From DASRDS01 sp035569435 (lineage in GTDB: Bacteria; Gemmatimonadota; Gemmatimonadetes; Gemmatimonadales; Gemmatimonadaceae), in contig DATMNB010000125.1 of assembly GCA_035569435.1 (NCBI GenBank), positions 1 through 7,728 on the forward strand: 7,728 nt of DNA, given 5' to 3'. The notes below the pieces were generated by a model. That model had not been told where the DNA came from. It ran no database searches and saw nothing but the letters and a program-made list of their open reading frames with translations. Of the stretch, positions 1 to 5,315 are shown piece by piece. How positions within the stretch are numbered: position 1 is the first letter of the stretch; each line of letters opens with the position of its first letter. A program made the position numbers and the translations under genes.

Positions 1-7
1 GGGCACT

Positions 8-574
8 ATGACTCAGAACAGCATCGAGACCCCGGACTGGTCAACGCTCGAAGCGCCCGTTGACGATGGCGGAGCGCGGCATTTGCTGGGAATGCCACTC
101 GCGTCGATTGCTCTCCCCGCTACCGACGGAACGACGGTTGATCTGTCCCGTTTGCCGGGACGGATCGTGGTCTATGCGTATCCTCGGACCGGTAGGCCTG
201 GGGTGCCAAACCCCGATGGATGGGACCTGATTCCTGGCGCGAGGGGATGTTCGCCGCAGGCGTGCTCGTTCCGAGACCACTTTGCGGAGTTGAAGGCGCT
301 CGGGGTCGATGGCCTGTTTGGGCTCTCCACGCAGGATAGCGCCTATCAGCGCGAGGCGGTCGAGCGGTTGCATCTGCCGTTTCCGATGCTGTCGGACGAG
401 CATCTCCGGCTGGCCGTTGCCATGCGGTTGCCGACCTTTCAGACGGACGGCATGACACTGCTGAGGCGTCTTACGCTCGTGATCCGCGATGGGGTGATTG
501 AGCACGTGTTCTATCCCGTCTTTCCGCCGGATCGGAGTGCCAGCGATGTGGTGGCGTGGTTAATGCCGATTTGA
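8..574 (+). CDS. Peroxiredoxin (AhpC/TSA-redoxin family, PrxQ/BCP-like), 188 aa
   Basis: Predicted cytosolic thiol peroxidase that reduces hydrogen or alkyl peroxides, using thioredoxin-like donors. The protein has a thioredoxin-fold layout: a beta strand with the motif VVYAYPRTG (residues 54-62), then GCSPQACSFRD (80-90). C81 fits the peroxidatic cysteine and C86, five residues on, fits the resolving cysteine, the same C-x4-C spacing as PrxQ/BCP (GCTxEAC). FGLSTQD (residues 104-110) and PFPMLSDE (124-131) are typical downstream peroxiredoxin blocks. The stretch between the YP motif and C81 is about 12 residues longer than in classical BCP. There is no signal peptide. The ATG at 8 gives a normal N-terminus, but only 7 bases lie upstream, so its ribosome binding site cannot be judged. 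The next gene follows after 22 nt on the same strand, probably in one operon. The exact donor and substrate are not visible from sequence. Confidence 0.88.
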   Translation: MTQNSIETPDWSTLEAPVDDGGARHLLGMPLASIALPATDGTTVDLSRLPGRIVVYAYPRTGRPGVPNPDGWDLIPGARGCSPQACSFRDHFAELKALGVDGLFGLSTQDSAYQREAVERLHLPFPMLSDEHLRLAVAMRLPTFQTDGMTLLRRLTLVIRDGVIEHVFYPVFPPDRSASDVVAWLMPI

Positions 575-581
575 GCGCGGC

Positions 582-587
582 GGGAGG
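582..587 (+). promoter_or_regulatory. Ribosome binding site of the quinone-oxidoreductase gene
   Basis: GGGAGG lies 9 nt before the ATG at 597. It supports that start over the internal in-frame ATG at 642 (before RAAAIDRYGG), which is where many family members begin. It sits in the 22-nt gap after the peroxiredoxin stop, consistent with translation from a shared mRNA. Confidence 0.6.
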
Positions 588-596
588 GAATCGCCG

Positions 597-1589
597 ATGT
601 CCACGCTGGCAGAGTTGGACAAGCCAAGCATTCCAAAAACGATGCGCGCCGCGGCGATCGATCGCTACGGCGGCCCGGAGGTGCTCACGATCCATGAGCT
701 GCCGGTGCCGGAAGTTGGGGCGAGCGACCTCTTGATCGCTGTTCATACCGCTGGCGTTGGCCCATGGGACGCGTCCATCCGTGGCGGGTGGTCGCCGAGC
801 GGGCGGCGGCCGCGGTTTCCGCTCGTGCTCGGCGCCGATGGGTCGGGCACGGTCGCGGCACGAGGGTCACGCGTGCGGCGTTTCCAGGTCGGCGATCCCG
901 TCTATGCGTACGGGTGGGACAACCCCAAGAGTGGGTTCTACGCCGAGTACGCCGTCGTGCCGGCGGAGAACGCGGCTCGCATCCCTCGACCGTTGGACTT
1001 GACGCATGCGGGTGGGGTTCCCTGTGCTGGGCTCACCGCGCAACAGGGAATCGATGACGCGCTGCATCTCCGGAAGGACGAAACCATAATCGTACACGGC
1101 GCGTCCGGCGGCCTCGGGACGCTCGCGGTGCAGTTCGCCAAGTTGCGCGGCGCCCGCGTCTTCGCCAGCGCCTCGGGTAGCGATGGCGTGGCGCTCGTGC
1201 GGCGGCTTGGCGCCGATGCGGCCGCGGATGGTCATGGCGACATCACCAGCGCGGCGCGAGCGTTCGCGCCGGACGGCTTCGACGCCATCCTGGCGCTCAC
1301 TGGAGCGCAGTTGGCGCAGTGCATAGACCTGCTCAAGCAGGGCGGACGGGTCGCATATCCGAACGGCGTCCAGCCCGCGCCCAGAAAGCGGCGCGGGGTC
1401 GAGGTCATCGGCTACGACGGCGCGGCGGGCGCCAAGGAGTGGGCGCGGTTCAACCGGGCCGTCGAGGCGATACGGCTGCAGGTGCCCATCGCCGCCGAGT
1501 ATCCGCTCGCCGAGGCCGCGGCGGCGCACCGGCGGATCGCCCAAGGACACGTGCTCGGCAAGATCATACTCCGTGTAGGCGCGGTTTAG
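597..1589 (+). CDS. Zinc-less MDR-superfamily NAD(P)H:quinone oxidoreductase-like protein, 330 aa
   Basis: Probable cytosolic NADPH-dependent reductase of quinones or activated alkenes. The N-terminal GroES-like domain (about residues 16-130) contains YGGPEVL (24-30), GADGSGTVAARG and VGDPVYAYG. The Rossmann domain follows, with the dinucleotide-binding motif HGASGGLG at residues 167-174 (an AxxGxxG type) and then ASGSDGVALVRRLGAD. The C-terminal PLAEAAAAHRRIAQGHVLGKIIL is the usual family ending. I see no zinc ligand set (no catalytic Cys/His pair, no four-Cys lobe), so this is the quinone-reductase branch rather than a zinc alcohol dehydrogenase. The length (about 320-330 aa) is normal. It is likely cotranscribed with the upstream peroxiredoxin, hinting at a redox-stress role, which is inference. 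Its stop codon overlaps by 4 nt the stop of the convergent dehydrogenase. The true substrate is unknown. Confidence 0.88.
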   Translation: MSTLAELDKPSIPKTMRAAAIDRYGGPEVLTIHELPVPEVGASDLLIAVHTAGVGPWDASIRGGWSPSGRRPRFPLVLGADGSGTVAARGSRVRRFQVGDPVYAYGWDNPKSGFYAEYAVVPAENAARIPRPLDLTHAGGVPCAGLTAQQGIDDALHLRKDETIIVHGASGGLGTLAVQFAKLRGARVFASASGSDGVALVRRLGADAAADGHGDITSAARAFAPDGFDAILALTGAQLAQCIDLLKQGGRVAYPNGVQPAPRKRRGVEVIGYDGAAGAKEWARFNRAVEAIRLQVPIAAEYPLAEAAAAHRRIAQGHVLGKIILRVGAV

Positions 1590-2536
1590 GGCCAGTCCGG
1601 GAAGAGTATTTCGACAGGCCCACCACGCCAGTGTTCGTAGAACGGCTCGTCGCAGCGCTTGAACACGTCGGCTCCATAGGTGGCTTCAGCGTGCCGGCCC
1701 CAGTGGGGGCGCTCGCCATCGAGGTCCGTAAAGCCGTACTCGTCGGACAGCCCCCATGAGCTAAAGACGCGTCCCGACTTGGCGCCGACGTTTGGGTCGG
1801 TGGCCAGTGCGACGATTGCGCGGCCAACGAAGGCGGGCGTCTCCGATGCGATGAAGTTCGGGTCTTTCTTCGCTCCGTCGCGCCAGTTGGCCTCCGTGAC
1901 ACCAAAGCGTTCGAGCATCGCCTCGGAGCGGAGAAATCCGGGCGTGAGGGCCACGGCAGTGACCTTCGTACGCCGGAGCTCGCGGGCCATGGCAAAGGCG
2001 AGGCGAATCGCCGAGGTCTTGGCCAGGTCGTAGAAGATGTTGCCGCGGTACGTGTAGGAATCGCCATCCGTGATCTCGACGATGAGCCCCGAGCCGGTGT
2101 CGAGGAGCAGCGGCGCGCCGTAGCGACTCGTGATCACGTGGGCGAACACCGCGCGCTGGAGCATGAGGAGTCCTTTGTCGATCGACGCGCGCCAGAAGGG
2201 CGCGCCAAACTCCGTCAATTCGTCGCCGCCCCAGACATCGTTGACTAGCACATCGAGACGGCCTTGCTCCTGCCGGACCCGCGCGAACAGCGCGTCGACC
2301 TCGTCGGGCACCGTGTGGTCGGTCCGGACCGCAATCCCGACGCCCCCGTGCCCGGTCACCATCGCGGCCGTCTCGTCGATCGTTTCCGGCCGCGTACCGG
2401 CGGGTCGCCCTCGCACGCTGCGCCCTGTGCAGTAGACCGTCGCGCCGGCGGCGCCGAGCATGCGCGCAATCCCGCGTCCCGCGCCGCGAGTGGCCCCGGC
2501 AACAACGGCGACTTTTCCCTCGAGCGATCCGTTCAT
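1586..2536 (-). CDS. Short-chain dehydrogenase/reductase, DHRS1-like, 316 aa
   Basis: NAD(P)-dependent oxidoreductase of the SDR superfamily, predicted soluble. It begins MNGSLEGKVAVVAGATRGAG. The glycine-rich cofactor motif G14-A-T-R-G-A-G20 follows the first strand, and YxxxK is present as Y169-D-L-A-K173. The usual NNAG is replaced by VNDVWGG (residues 98-104), and the position 13 residues before the catalytic Tyr is T156 rather than Ser, in EITDGDSY. TPGFLRSE (198-205) is the conserved post-catalytic block. The length exceeds classical 250-aa SDRs because of a C-terminal extension (about 260-316) rich in aromatic residues, as in DHRS1-like proteins. I choose the ATG at 2536 because GGAGGT stands 7 nt upstream. 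A longer reading from 2575 adds 13 residues before the SDR fold and lacks such a site. The gene is transcribed towards the oxidoreductase gene and overlaps its end by 4 nt. Substrate not identifiable. Confidence 0.88.
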   Translation of the reverse strand: MNGSLEGKVAVVAGATRGAGRGIARMLGAAGATVYCTGRSVRGRPAGTRPETIDETAAMVTGHGGVGIAVRTDHTVPDEVDALFARVRQEQGRLDVLVNDVWGGDELTEFGAPFWRASIDKGLLMLQRAVFAHVITSRYGAPLLLDTGSGLIVEITDGDSYTYRGNIFYDLAKTSAIRLAFAMARELRRTKVTAVALTPGFLRSEAMLERFGVTEANWRDGAKKDPNFIASETPAFVGRAIVALATDPNVGAKSGRVFSSWGLSDEYGFTDLDGERPHWGRHAEATYGADVFKRCDEPFYEHWRGGPVEILFPDWP

Positions 2537-2543
2537 ACACGGC

Positions 2544-2549
2544 ACCTCC
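2544..2549 (-). promoter_or_regulatory. Ribosome binding site fixing the SDR start
   Basis: On the minus strand GGAGGT, near-perfectly complementary to the 16S rRNA tail, lies 7 nt before the ATG at 2536-2534. It decides the start in favour of 2536 over the in-frame upstream start at 2575. Confidence 0.75.
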
Positions 2550-2584
2550 ACACTGGTGGTGCAACCGTTGGCCAACTCGCCCGA

Positions 2585-2984
2585 TTAGGGCGACATCCCC
2601 CTCACCGAGCGCCACTCACTCGTAAGGCCACGCCGGTTCACTTCGGCCAGCAACGTTGCCTCGTCCACGCCGGCCGCGTGCTCTCGCAGCATCGCTCGGA
2701 TATCGCGACGGTGTTTGTCCGAGCCCCCATCTCGCAGGTATTCGAGCTTACGGATCACAACGTACTCGACTGGGGCAATCCAGACGGTCTCTTCACCTAC
2801 CGCGATCGACAGGCGCCGAGCAAGCGCCCACTCGTGCAGGGGGTCGATGCCCGCCGGGTAGATGTCCGCTTTGAGGGCGGTCTCGTTACCGCGACCGCCC
2901 GGTCACCATGTATGTCAATCCCAGCCTGTTCAGCGGGGCGACGAAGAGCGAGATGAGGTCCGACGGCGACTCAGGAGGTGGCAC
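2585..2984 (-). pseudogene. Degraded nucleotidyltransferase-fold gene (AbiEii/DUF6036-like) with internal deletion
   Basis: Two coding remnants lie in different minus-strand frames. The first runs from GTG at 2984 to TAA at 2888-2886 (32 codons) and encodes PSDLISLFVAPLNRLGLTYM (from residue 7) followed by VTG, the N-terminal strand of nucleotidyltransferase-fold proteins just before the GS catalytic motif. The second is open from after a TGA at 2905-2903 to TAA at 2587-2585. It encodes ETALKADIYPAGIDPLHEWA, then LARRLSIAVGEETVWIAP, VEYVVIRKLEYLRDGGSDKH and RRDIRAML, ending RRGLTSEW. That is the C-terminal pattern of AbiEii/DUF6036-type proteins (KADxY, APxEYxxxRKLEY, KHxxDI). The GS and DxD catalytic centre expected between them, roughly 60-80 codons, is absent, and the halves are out of frame. 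Family identity is from memory of consensus patterns. The start GTG overlaps the end of the small upstream ORF by 14 nt. Presumed non-functional as a transferase. Confidence 0.7.
2875..2900. repeat. Inverted repeat at the pseudogene deletion junction
   Basis: GGGCGGTC at 2875-2882 is an exact inverted copy of GACCGCCC at 2893-2900, separated by 10 nt. It lies where the N-terminal and C-terminal remnants of the broken nucleotidyltransferase-like gene meet, and the loop contains the stop codon ending the first remnant. It could be a scar of the deletion event or chance in GC-rich DNA. Confidence 0.5.
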
Positions 2985-3123
2985 GCAAAAAGATCCGCCG
3001 CACCTGCTCCGTGACCGCTGCATCCGATAGGGACGGGTCACGCAGCCGCACGCCGGCGGCCACGAGTCGCCACGCCGTTTTTCGAAGTTCCTGGGCTGTA
3101 GCCAACTTCTGCTCAGGCGACAT
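2971..3123 (-). CDS. Small helical protein paired with the broken nucleotidyltransferase gene, 50 aa
   Basis: Small hypothetical protein beginning MSPEQKLATAQELRKTAWRL and ending VTEQVRRIFLRATS. It is charged and probably all-helical, with no signal peptide or membrane segment. The pattern MxPEQKL...A...L...A...LR...P...S...V...VRRIFL resembles a family of roughly 50-60 aa proteins that I recall as commonly encoded directly upstream of AbiEii/DUF6036-type nucleotidyltransferase genes. The 14-nt overlap here with the remnant of such a gene supports the pairing. I prefer the ATG at 3123 because family members start at this MSPEQKL-like point. A longer in-frame start at 3183 adds 20 residues of proline-rich, unfamily-like sequence and has no ribosome binding site. 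A weak AGGG lies about 7 nt before 3123. The function is unknown, whether antitoxin-like or structural partner. The ORF itself looks intact although its partner is broken. Confidence 0.55.
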   Translation of the reverse strand: MSPEQKLATAQELRKTAWRLVAAGVRLRDPSLSDAAVTEQVRRIFLRATS

Positions 3124-3250
3124 GGGCGGCCCTGAGATCTGGGATGGTCGAGCGGGAGACATCGCGAAGAAATATGGTGGCATCCGGCGGCGATGTCAGC
3201 GCTGTGTGAAAGCCAACGTGGTGATCAGCCCCATTCGATATGTTGACGAC
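3124..3250. other. Divergent intergenic region, small ORF / response regulator
   Basis: About 127 nt separate the start of the minus-strand small ORF from the plus-strand response regulator. Promoters for both should lie here or overlap the small ORF. It contains a locally A-rich stretch around 3165-3177, but I cannot assign -35/-10 boxes with confidence. No convincing ribosome binding site precedes the regulator's ATG at 3251. Confidence 0.3.
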
Positions 3251-3967
3251 ATGCCCTCAGACGCGGCCACCAGGCTGATTGTCGCCGAGGATAATAGGCA
3301 CTACGCCATCGCCCTCCGCAACAATCTCGAGATCGACGGATTCGCCGTCGATGTCGTGCACGACGGCGTCGCGGCGTTGGCGCGGGTTCGGGAGCGGCCG
3401 CCGGCGCTGCTGATTCTCGACCTGGCGATGCCGGTACGCGATGGATATGAGGTGCTCCGGACCCTGCGCGACGAGGGGATGAACATCCCGGTGCTGATCC
3501 TGACCGCGCGGCGGGATGAGGCGGATAAGCTGCGCGGGTTTGGGTTGGGGGCCGACGACTACGTCACCAAGCCGGTGGGGCTGCTGGAGCTCATCGCCCG
3601 CATTCGGGCCGTGCTGCGGCGAACGCTCCCGGGGTTCGACGAGACGCCGACCTGGATCCGGTTTGGGGACGTGGAGGTGCACCCGCCCTCACGTACGGTG
3701 CGCCGGAACGGACAACTGGTCGAGCTTCGCCCCAAGCACTTCGACCTGCTGATCGCGCTGCTCAGGCACCAGGATCGCGTGGTCTCACGCGCCGAGCTTC
3801 TGCGCGATGTGTGGGGCTATCACGCCGACACCGTGAGCCGCACGGTCGACACCCACATCGCCGGCCTCCGCCACGTTCTGGAGGCCGATCCGCTCGACCC
3901 GCGGTTCATCCTGACCGTCCGCACCGCCGGCTACATGCTCAAGCGGTCGGACACACCGGACCGCTGA
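3251..3967 (+). CDS. OmpR/PhoB-family response regulator, 238 aa
   Basis: Two-component transcription factor, cytosolic. The receiver domain (about residues 6-120) has the acidic pair E13-D14, phosphoacceptor D57 in LLILDLAMP (53-61), switch T85 in LILTA, and Y104 with K107-P108 in DDYVTKP. All key phosphotransfer residues are present. A winged-helix DNA-binding domain follows (about 136-233), with LRPKHFDLLIALLRHQDRVV and VSRTVDTHIAGLRHVLE as recognition helix region, ending RTAGYML as in PhoB relatives. The length is typical. The start is set at ATG 3251, about 9 residues before the receiver strand. The frame is open back to 2978, with in-frame GTGs at 3218 and 3221 as alternatives, but translation further upstream gives arginine-rich non-domain sequence. 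No histidine kinase gene is in view, so its partner must be encoded elsewhere or beyond the window. It abuts the convergent SusD-like gene with no spacing. Target genes unknown. Confidence 0.9.
   Translation: MPSDAATRLIVAEDNRHYAIALRNNLEIDGFAVDVVHDGVAALARVRERPPALLILDLAMPVRDGYEVLRTLRDEGMNIPVLILTARRDEADKLRGFGLGADDYVTKPVGLLELIARIRAVLRRTLPGFDETPTWIRFGDVEVHPPSRTVRRNGQLVELRPKHFDLLIALLRHQDRVVSRAELLRDVWGYHADTVSRTVDTHIAGLRHVLEADPLDPRFILTVRTAGYMLKRSDTPDR
3942..3965. terminator. Possible bidirectional terminator hairpin
   Basis: AGCGGT (from 3942) pairs with ACCGCT (ending 3965), and CGG with CCG inside, giving a nine-pair GC-rich stem with one bulged base and a five-base loop. It covers the last codons and stop of the response regulator and sits at the exact meeting point with the convergent SusD-like gene. 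There is no T-run on either side, so it is not a classical intrinsic terminator. The position makes a role in separating the two transcripts plausible only. Confidence 0.3.
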
Positions 3968-5305
3968 CTACGGCTGGCTACCGTCGCACGCCCCGCTGGC
4001 GTAGTTCGGGTTGGCGTTGGTCGTGAGCGACGTCGGAAACGAAAATATGTTTTGCATCGATCCGAACTCGTGCGTACCCGTCGGAAAGACACTGCCGATC
4101 GGGAACCCATAGTTGCGCACGACGCGTCGCCAGTCGCCGATCCGATGCCCGGTGACCCACATCCAGAAGCCACGCTCGTCGAGCAGCTGCAGAATCTCGG
4201 CTTGCGTGCCCCCGCCGCCCACGTTCGGCAGCGCGCCCAACCCGACGTGCGACCGCAGCCGATCCTCGATCGCCTTGCCGGCCGCATACCCACCACCCAT
4301 GATGTCCGCCTCCGCAATGATCAACTGCGCCTCGGTGGAATCGGCGAGTGTCACCGCGGCGCTCGCCGCGGGGTACTTGGAGTTCAGATAGAATGGTCCA
4401 AGCCCGTTGGACCCGACCGGATTGGCGGCGAGGGTGCCGCTGATCCGCGGATCACCGCCAAGCGCAAATGCCAGCCCGTTACCGTTCTTCAGCTGCGCGA
4501 CGCTGAAGGCCTGGAACCCCGTGTTGAAGAAAAAGATGCCGTTGAACTGCCGGAGCGAGTTGCTCGACTCGAAGATCTGGTAGATGAATCCCGGCGTCAC
4601 GGCGGTGGCGGCCGCCGCCGCTTGCGTGACGTTGCCTAGGTCCAACTGTGCCCGCGCCGTGCCGAGCGCGGCCAGGTTGAGCTGCGTCGCGTCGCCGGCC
4701 GCCGTCGCCGCGGTGGTCGCCAGCGCGAATTCGGCGACCGCGGTATCGAGCATCTGCGTCGTCGACAAGAACGCCGAGTTGGTGACTGTGCCCGTGGCGA
4801 TGTCGAGCAGACTGAATGGCTGCCCCGAGCAAAAATGCTCGGCCACGAGGATATAGATGTAGGCGTCGATGCTGTACATCTCGGCCTGGCCCGAGGTGCC
4901 GGGCGCAAACTTGGCGTAGAGACCGAGCACGCGACGCGCGTCGTTGTGCGCCAACCCCAGGTTTCCAAAAACGCCCGACAGACTCAGGTTGCCGGAGACG
5001 GCGAGCCGGGTGTTGAGCGCCGTCCGATTGTTGAACGTGTCGTAGGCCGTGAGCTCATCGGTGAAGAGACCGCCAAGGTTGGAGATTCCCTCGTGCGCAT
5101 TGTTGGCTTGGTCCGCGGCGCCGGCGAAGGCGATGGCGAAGTCCGCGAGTGTGCCAATCCGGAGGAAGGGAATCGCCGATGGGCCGTTCGCCGACCCCGG
5201 CGTGGCGACGTCCGGGTCCTTCACGACGAGCGGCTGGCGGGCATCGCACCCGATGCAGAGCGCCGCGGTGGCGACGATACAGGCGAGAGTCGAAGATCGC
5301 GTCAT
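3968..5305 (-). CDS. SusD/RagB-like outer-membrane lipoprotein, 445 aa
   Basis: Predicted surface-exposed substrate-binding lipoprotein that caps the SusC-type transporter encoded just upstream. The N-terminus is a lipoprotein signal: R3, a hydrophobic core (residues 7-18), then CIGC with C20 as the likely lipidated cysteine (Cys at -3 is not the usual Leu). FTDEL (81-85) is an N-terminal SusD-like block. Residues about 180-240 are Ala-rich helices consistent with the TPR-like core. The C-terminal part has LIIAEADI, then AEILQLLDERGFWMWVTGHR (369-388) and FPTSLTTNANPNY (423-435), matching the family's RxxE-GHRWxDLRR and PIPxxExxxNP endings. C159 and C440 could form a disulfide, which is inference. 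The start at 5305 is chosen because GGTGA lies 5 nt upstream and the signal peptide begins there. The longer 5341 start would overlap susC by 31 nt. The ligand cannot be read from the sequence. Confidence 0.85.
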   Translation of the reverse strand: MTRSSTLACIVATAALCIGCDARQPLVVKDPDVATPGSANGPSAIPFLRIGTLADFAIAFAGAADQANNAHEGISNLGGLFTDELTAYDTFNNRTALNTRLAVSGNLSLSGVFGNLGLAHNDARRVLGLYAKFAPGTSGQAEMYSIDAYIYILVAEHFCSGQPFSLLDIATGTVTNSAFLSTTQMLDTAVAEFALATTAATAAGDATQLNLAALGTARAQLDLGNVTQAAAAATAVTPGFIYQIFESSNSLRQFNGIFFFNTGFQAFSVAQLKNGNGLAFALGGDPRISGTLAANPVGSNGLGPFYLNSKYPAASAAVTLADSTEAQLIIAEADIMGGGYAAGKAIEDRLRSHVGLGALPNVGGGGTQAEILQLLDERGFWMWVTGHRIGDWRRVVRNYGFPIGSVFPTGTHEFGSMQNIFSFPTSLTTNANPNYASGACDGSQP

Positions 5306-5310
5306 AATGG

Positions 5311-5315
5311 TCACC
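5311..5315 (-). promoter_or_regulatory. Ribosome binding site of the SusD-like gene overlapping the SusC stop
   Basis: On the minus strand GGTGA includes the TGA stop of the SusC-like gene and lies 5 nt before the ATG at 5305. This arrangement suggests translational coupling, so that receptor and lipoprotein are made together. Confidence 0.5.

Noticed and set aside
654..665. 12-bp palindrome GCGATCGATCGC near the start of the oxidoreductase gene
   Set aside because: Short, in coding sequence, with GATC/CGATCG content common in GC-rich genomes. No operator-like context.
1586..1640. Search for a terminator between the convergent oxidoreductase and SDR genes
   Set aside because: The genes overlap by 4 nt, and I found no stable hairpin or T-run there.
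1761..2615. 284-codon minus-strand open frame overlapping the SDR gene
   Set aside because: Arg/His-rich translation with no domain pattern, an out-of-frame shadow of the SDR caused by high GC.
2264..2956. 230-codon plus-strand open frame across the SDR start and the pseudogene
   Set aside because: Composition is Arg/Pro/His-rich without motifs. The opposite strand has clear homologous coding, so this is a shadow.
2978..3250. N-terminal extension of the response regulator back to 2978
   Set aside because: The extra 91 residues are not receiver-like, are Arg/Ser-rich and are antisense to the small partner ORF. The receiver domain begins properly after ATG 3251.
4354..4371. Perfect 8-bp inverted repeat with a 2-nt loop in the SusD-like gene
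   Set aside because: Falls in Ala-rich codons (GCG/GCC repeats) where such GC palindromes are expected by chance.
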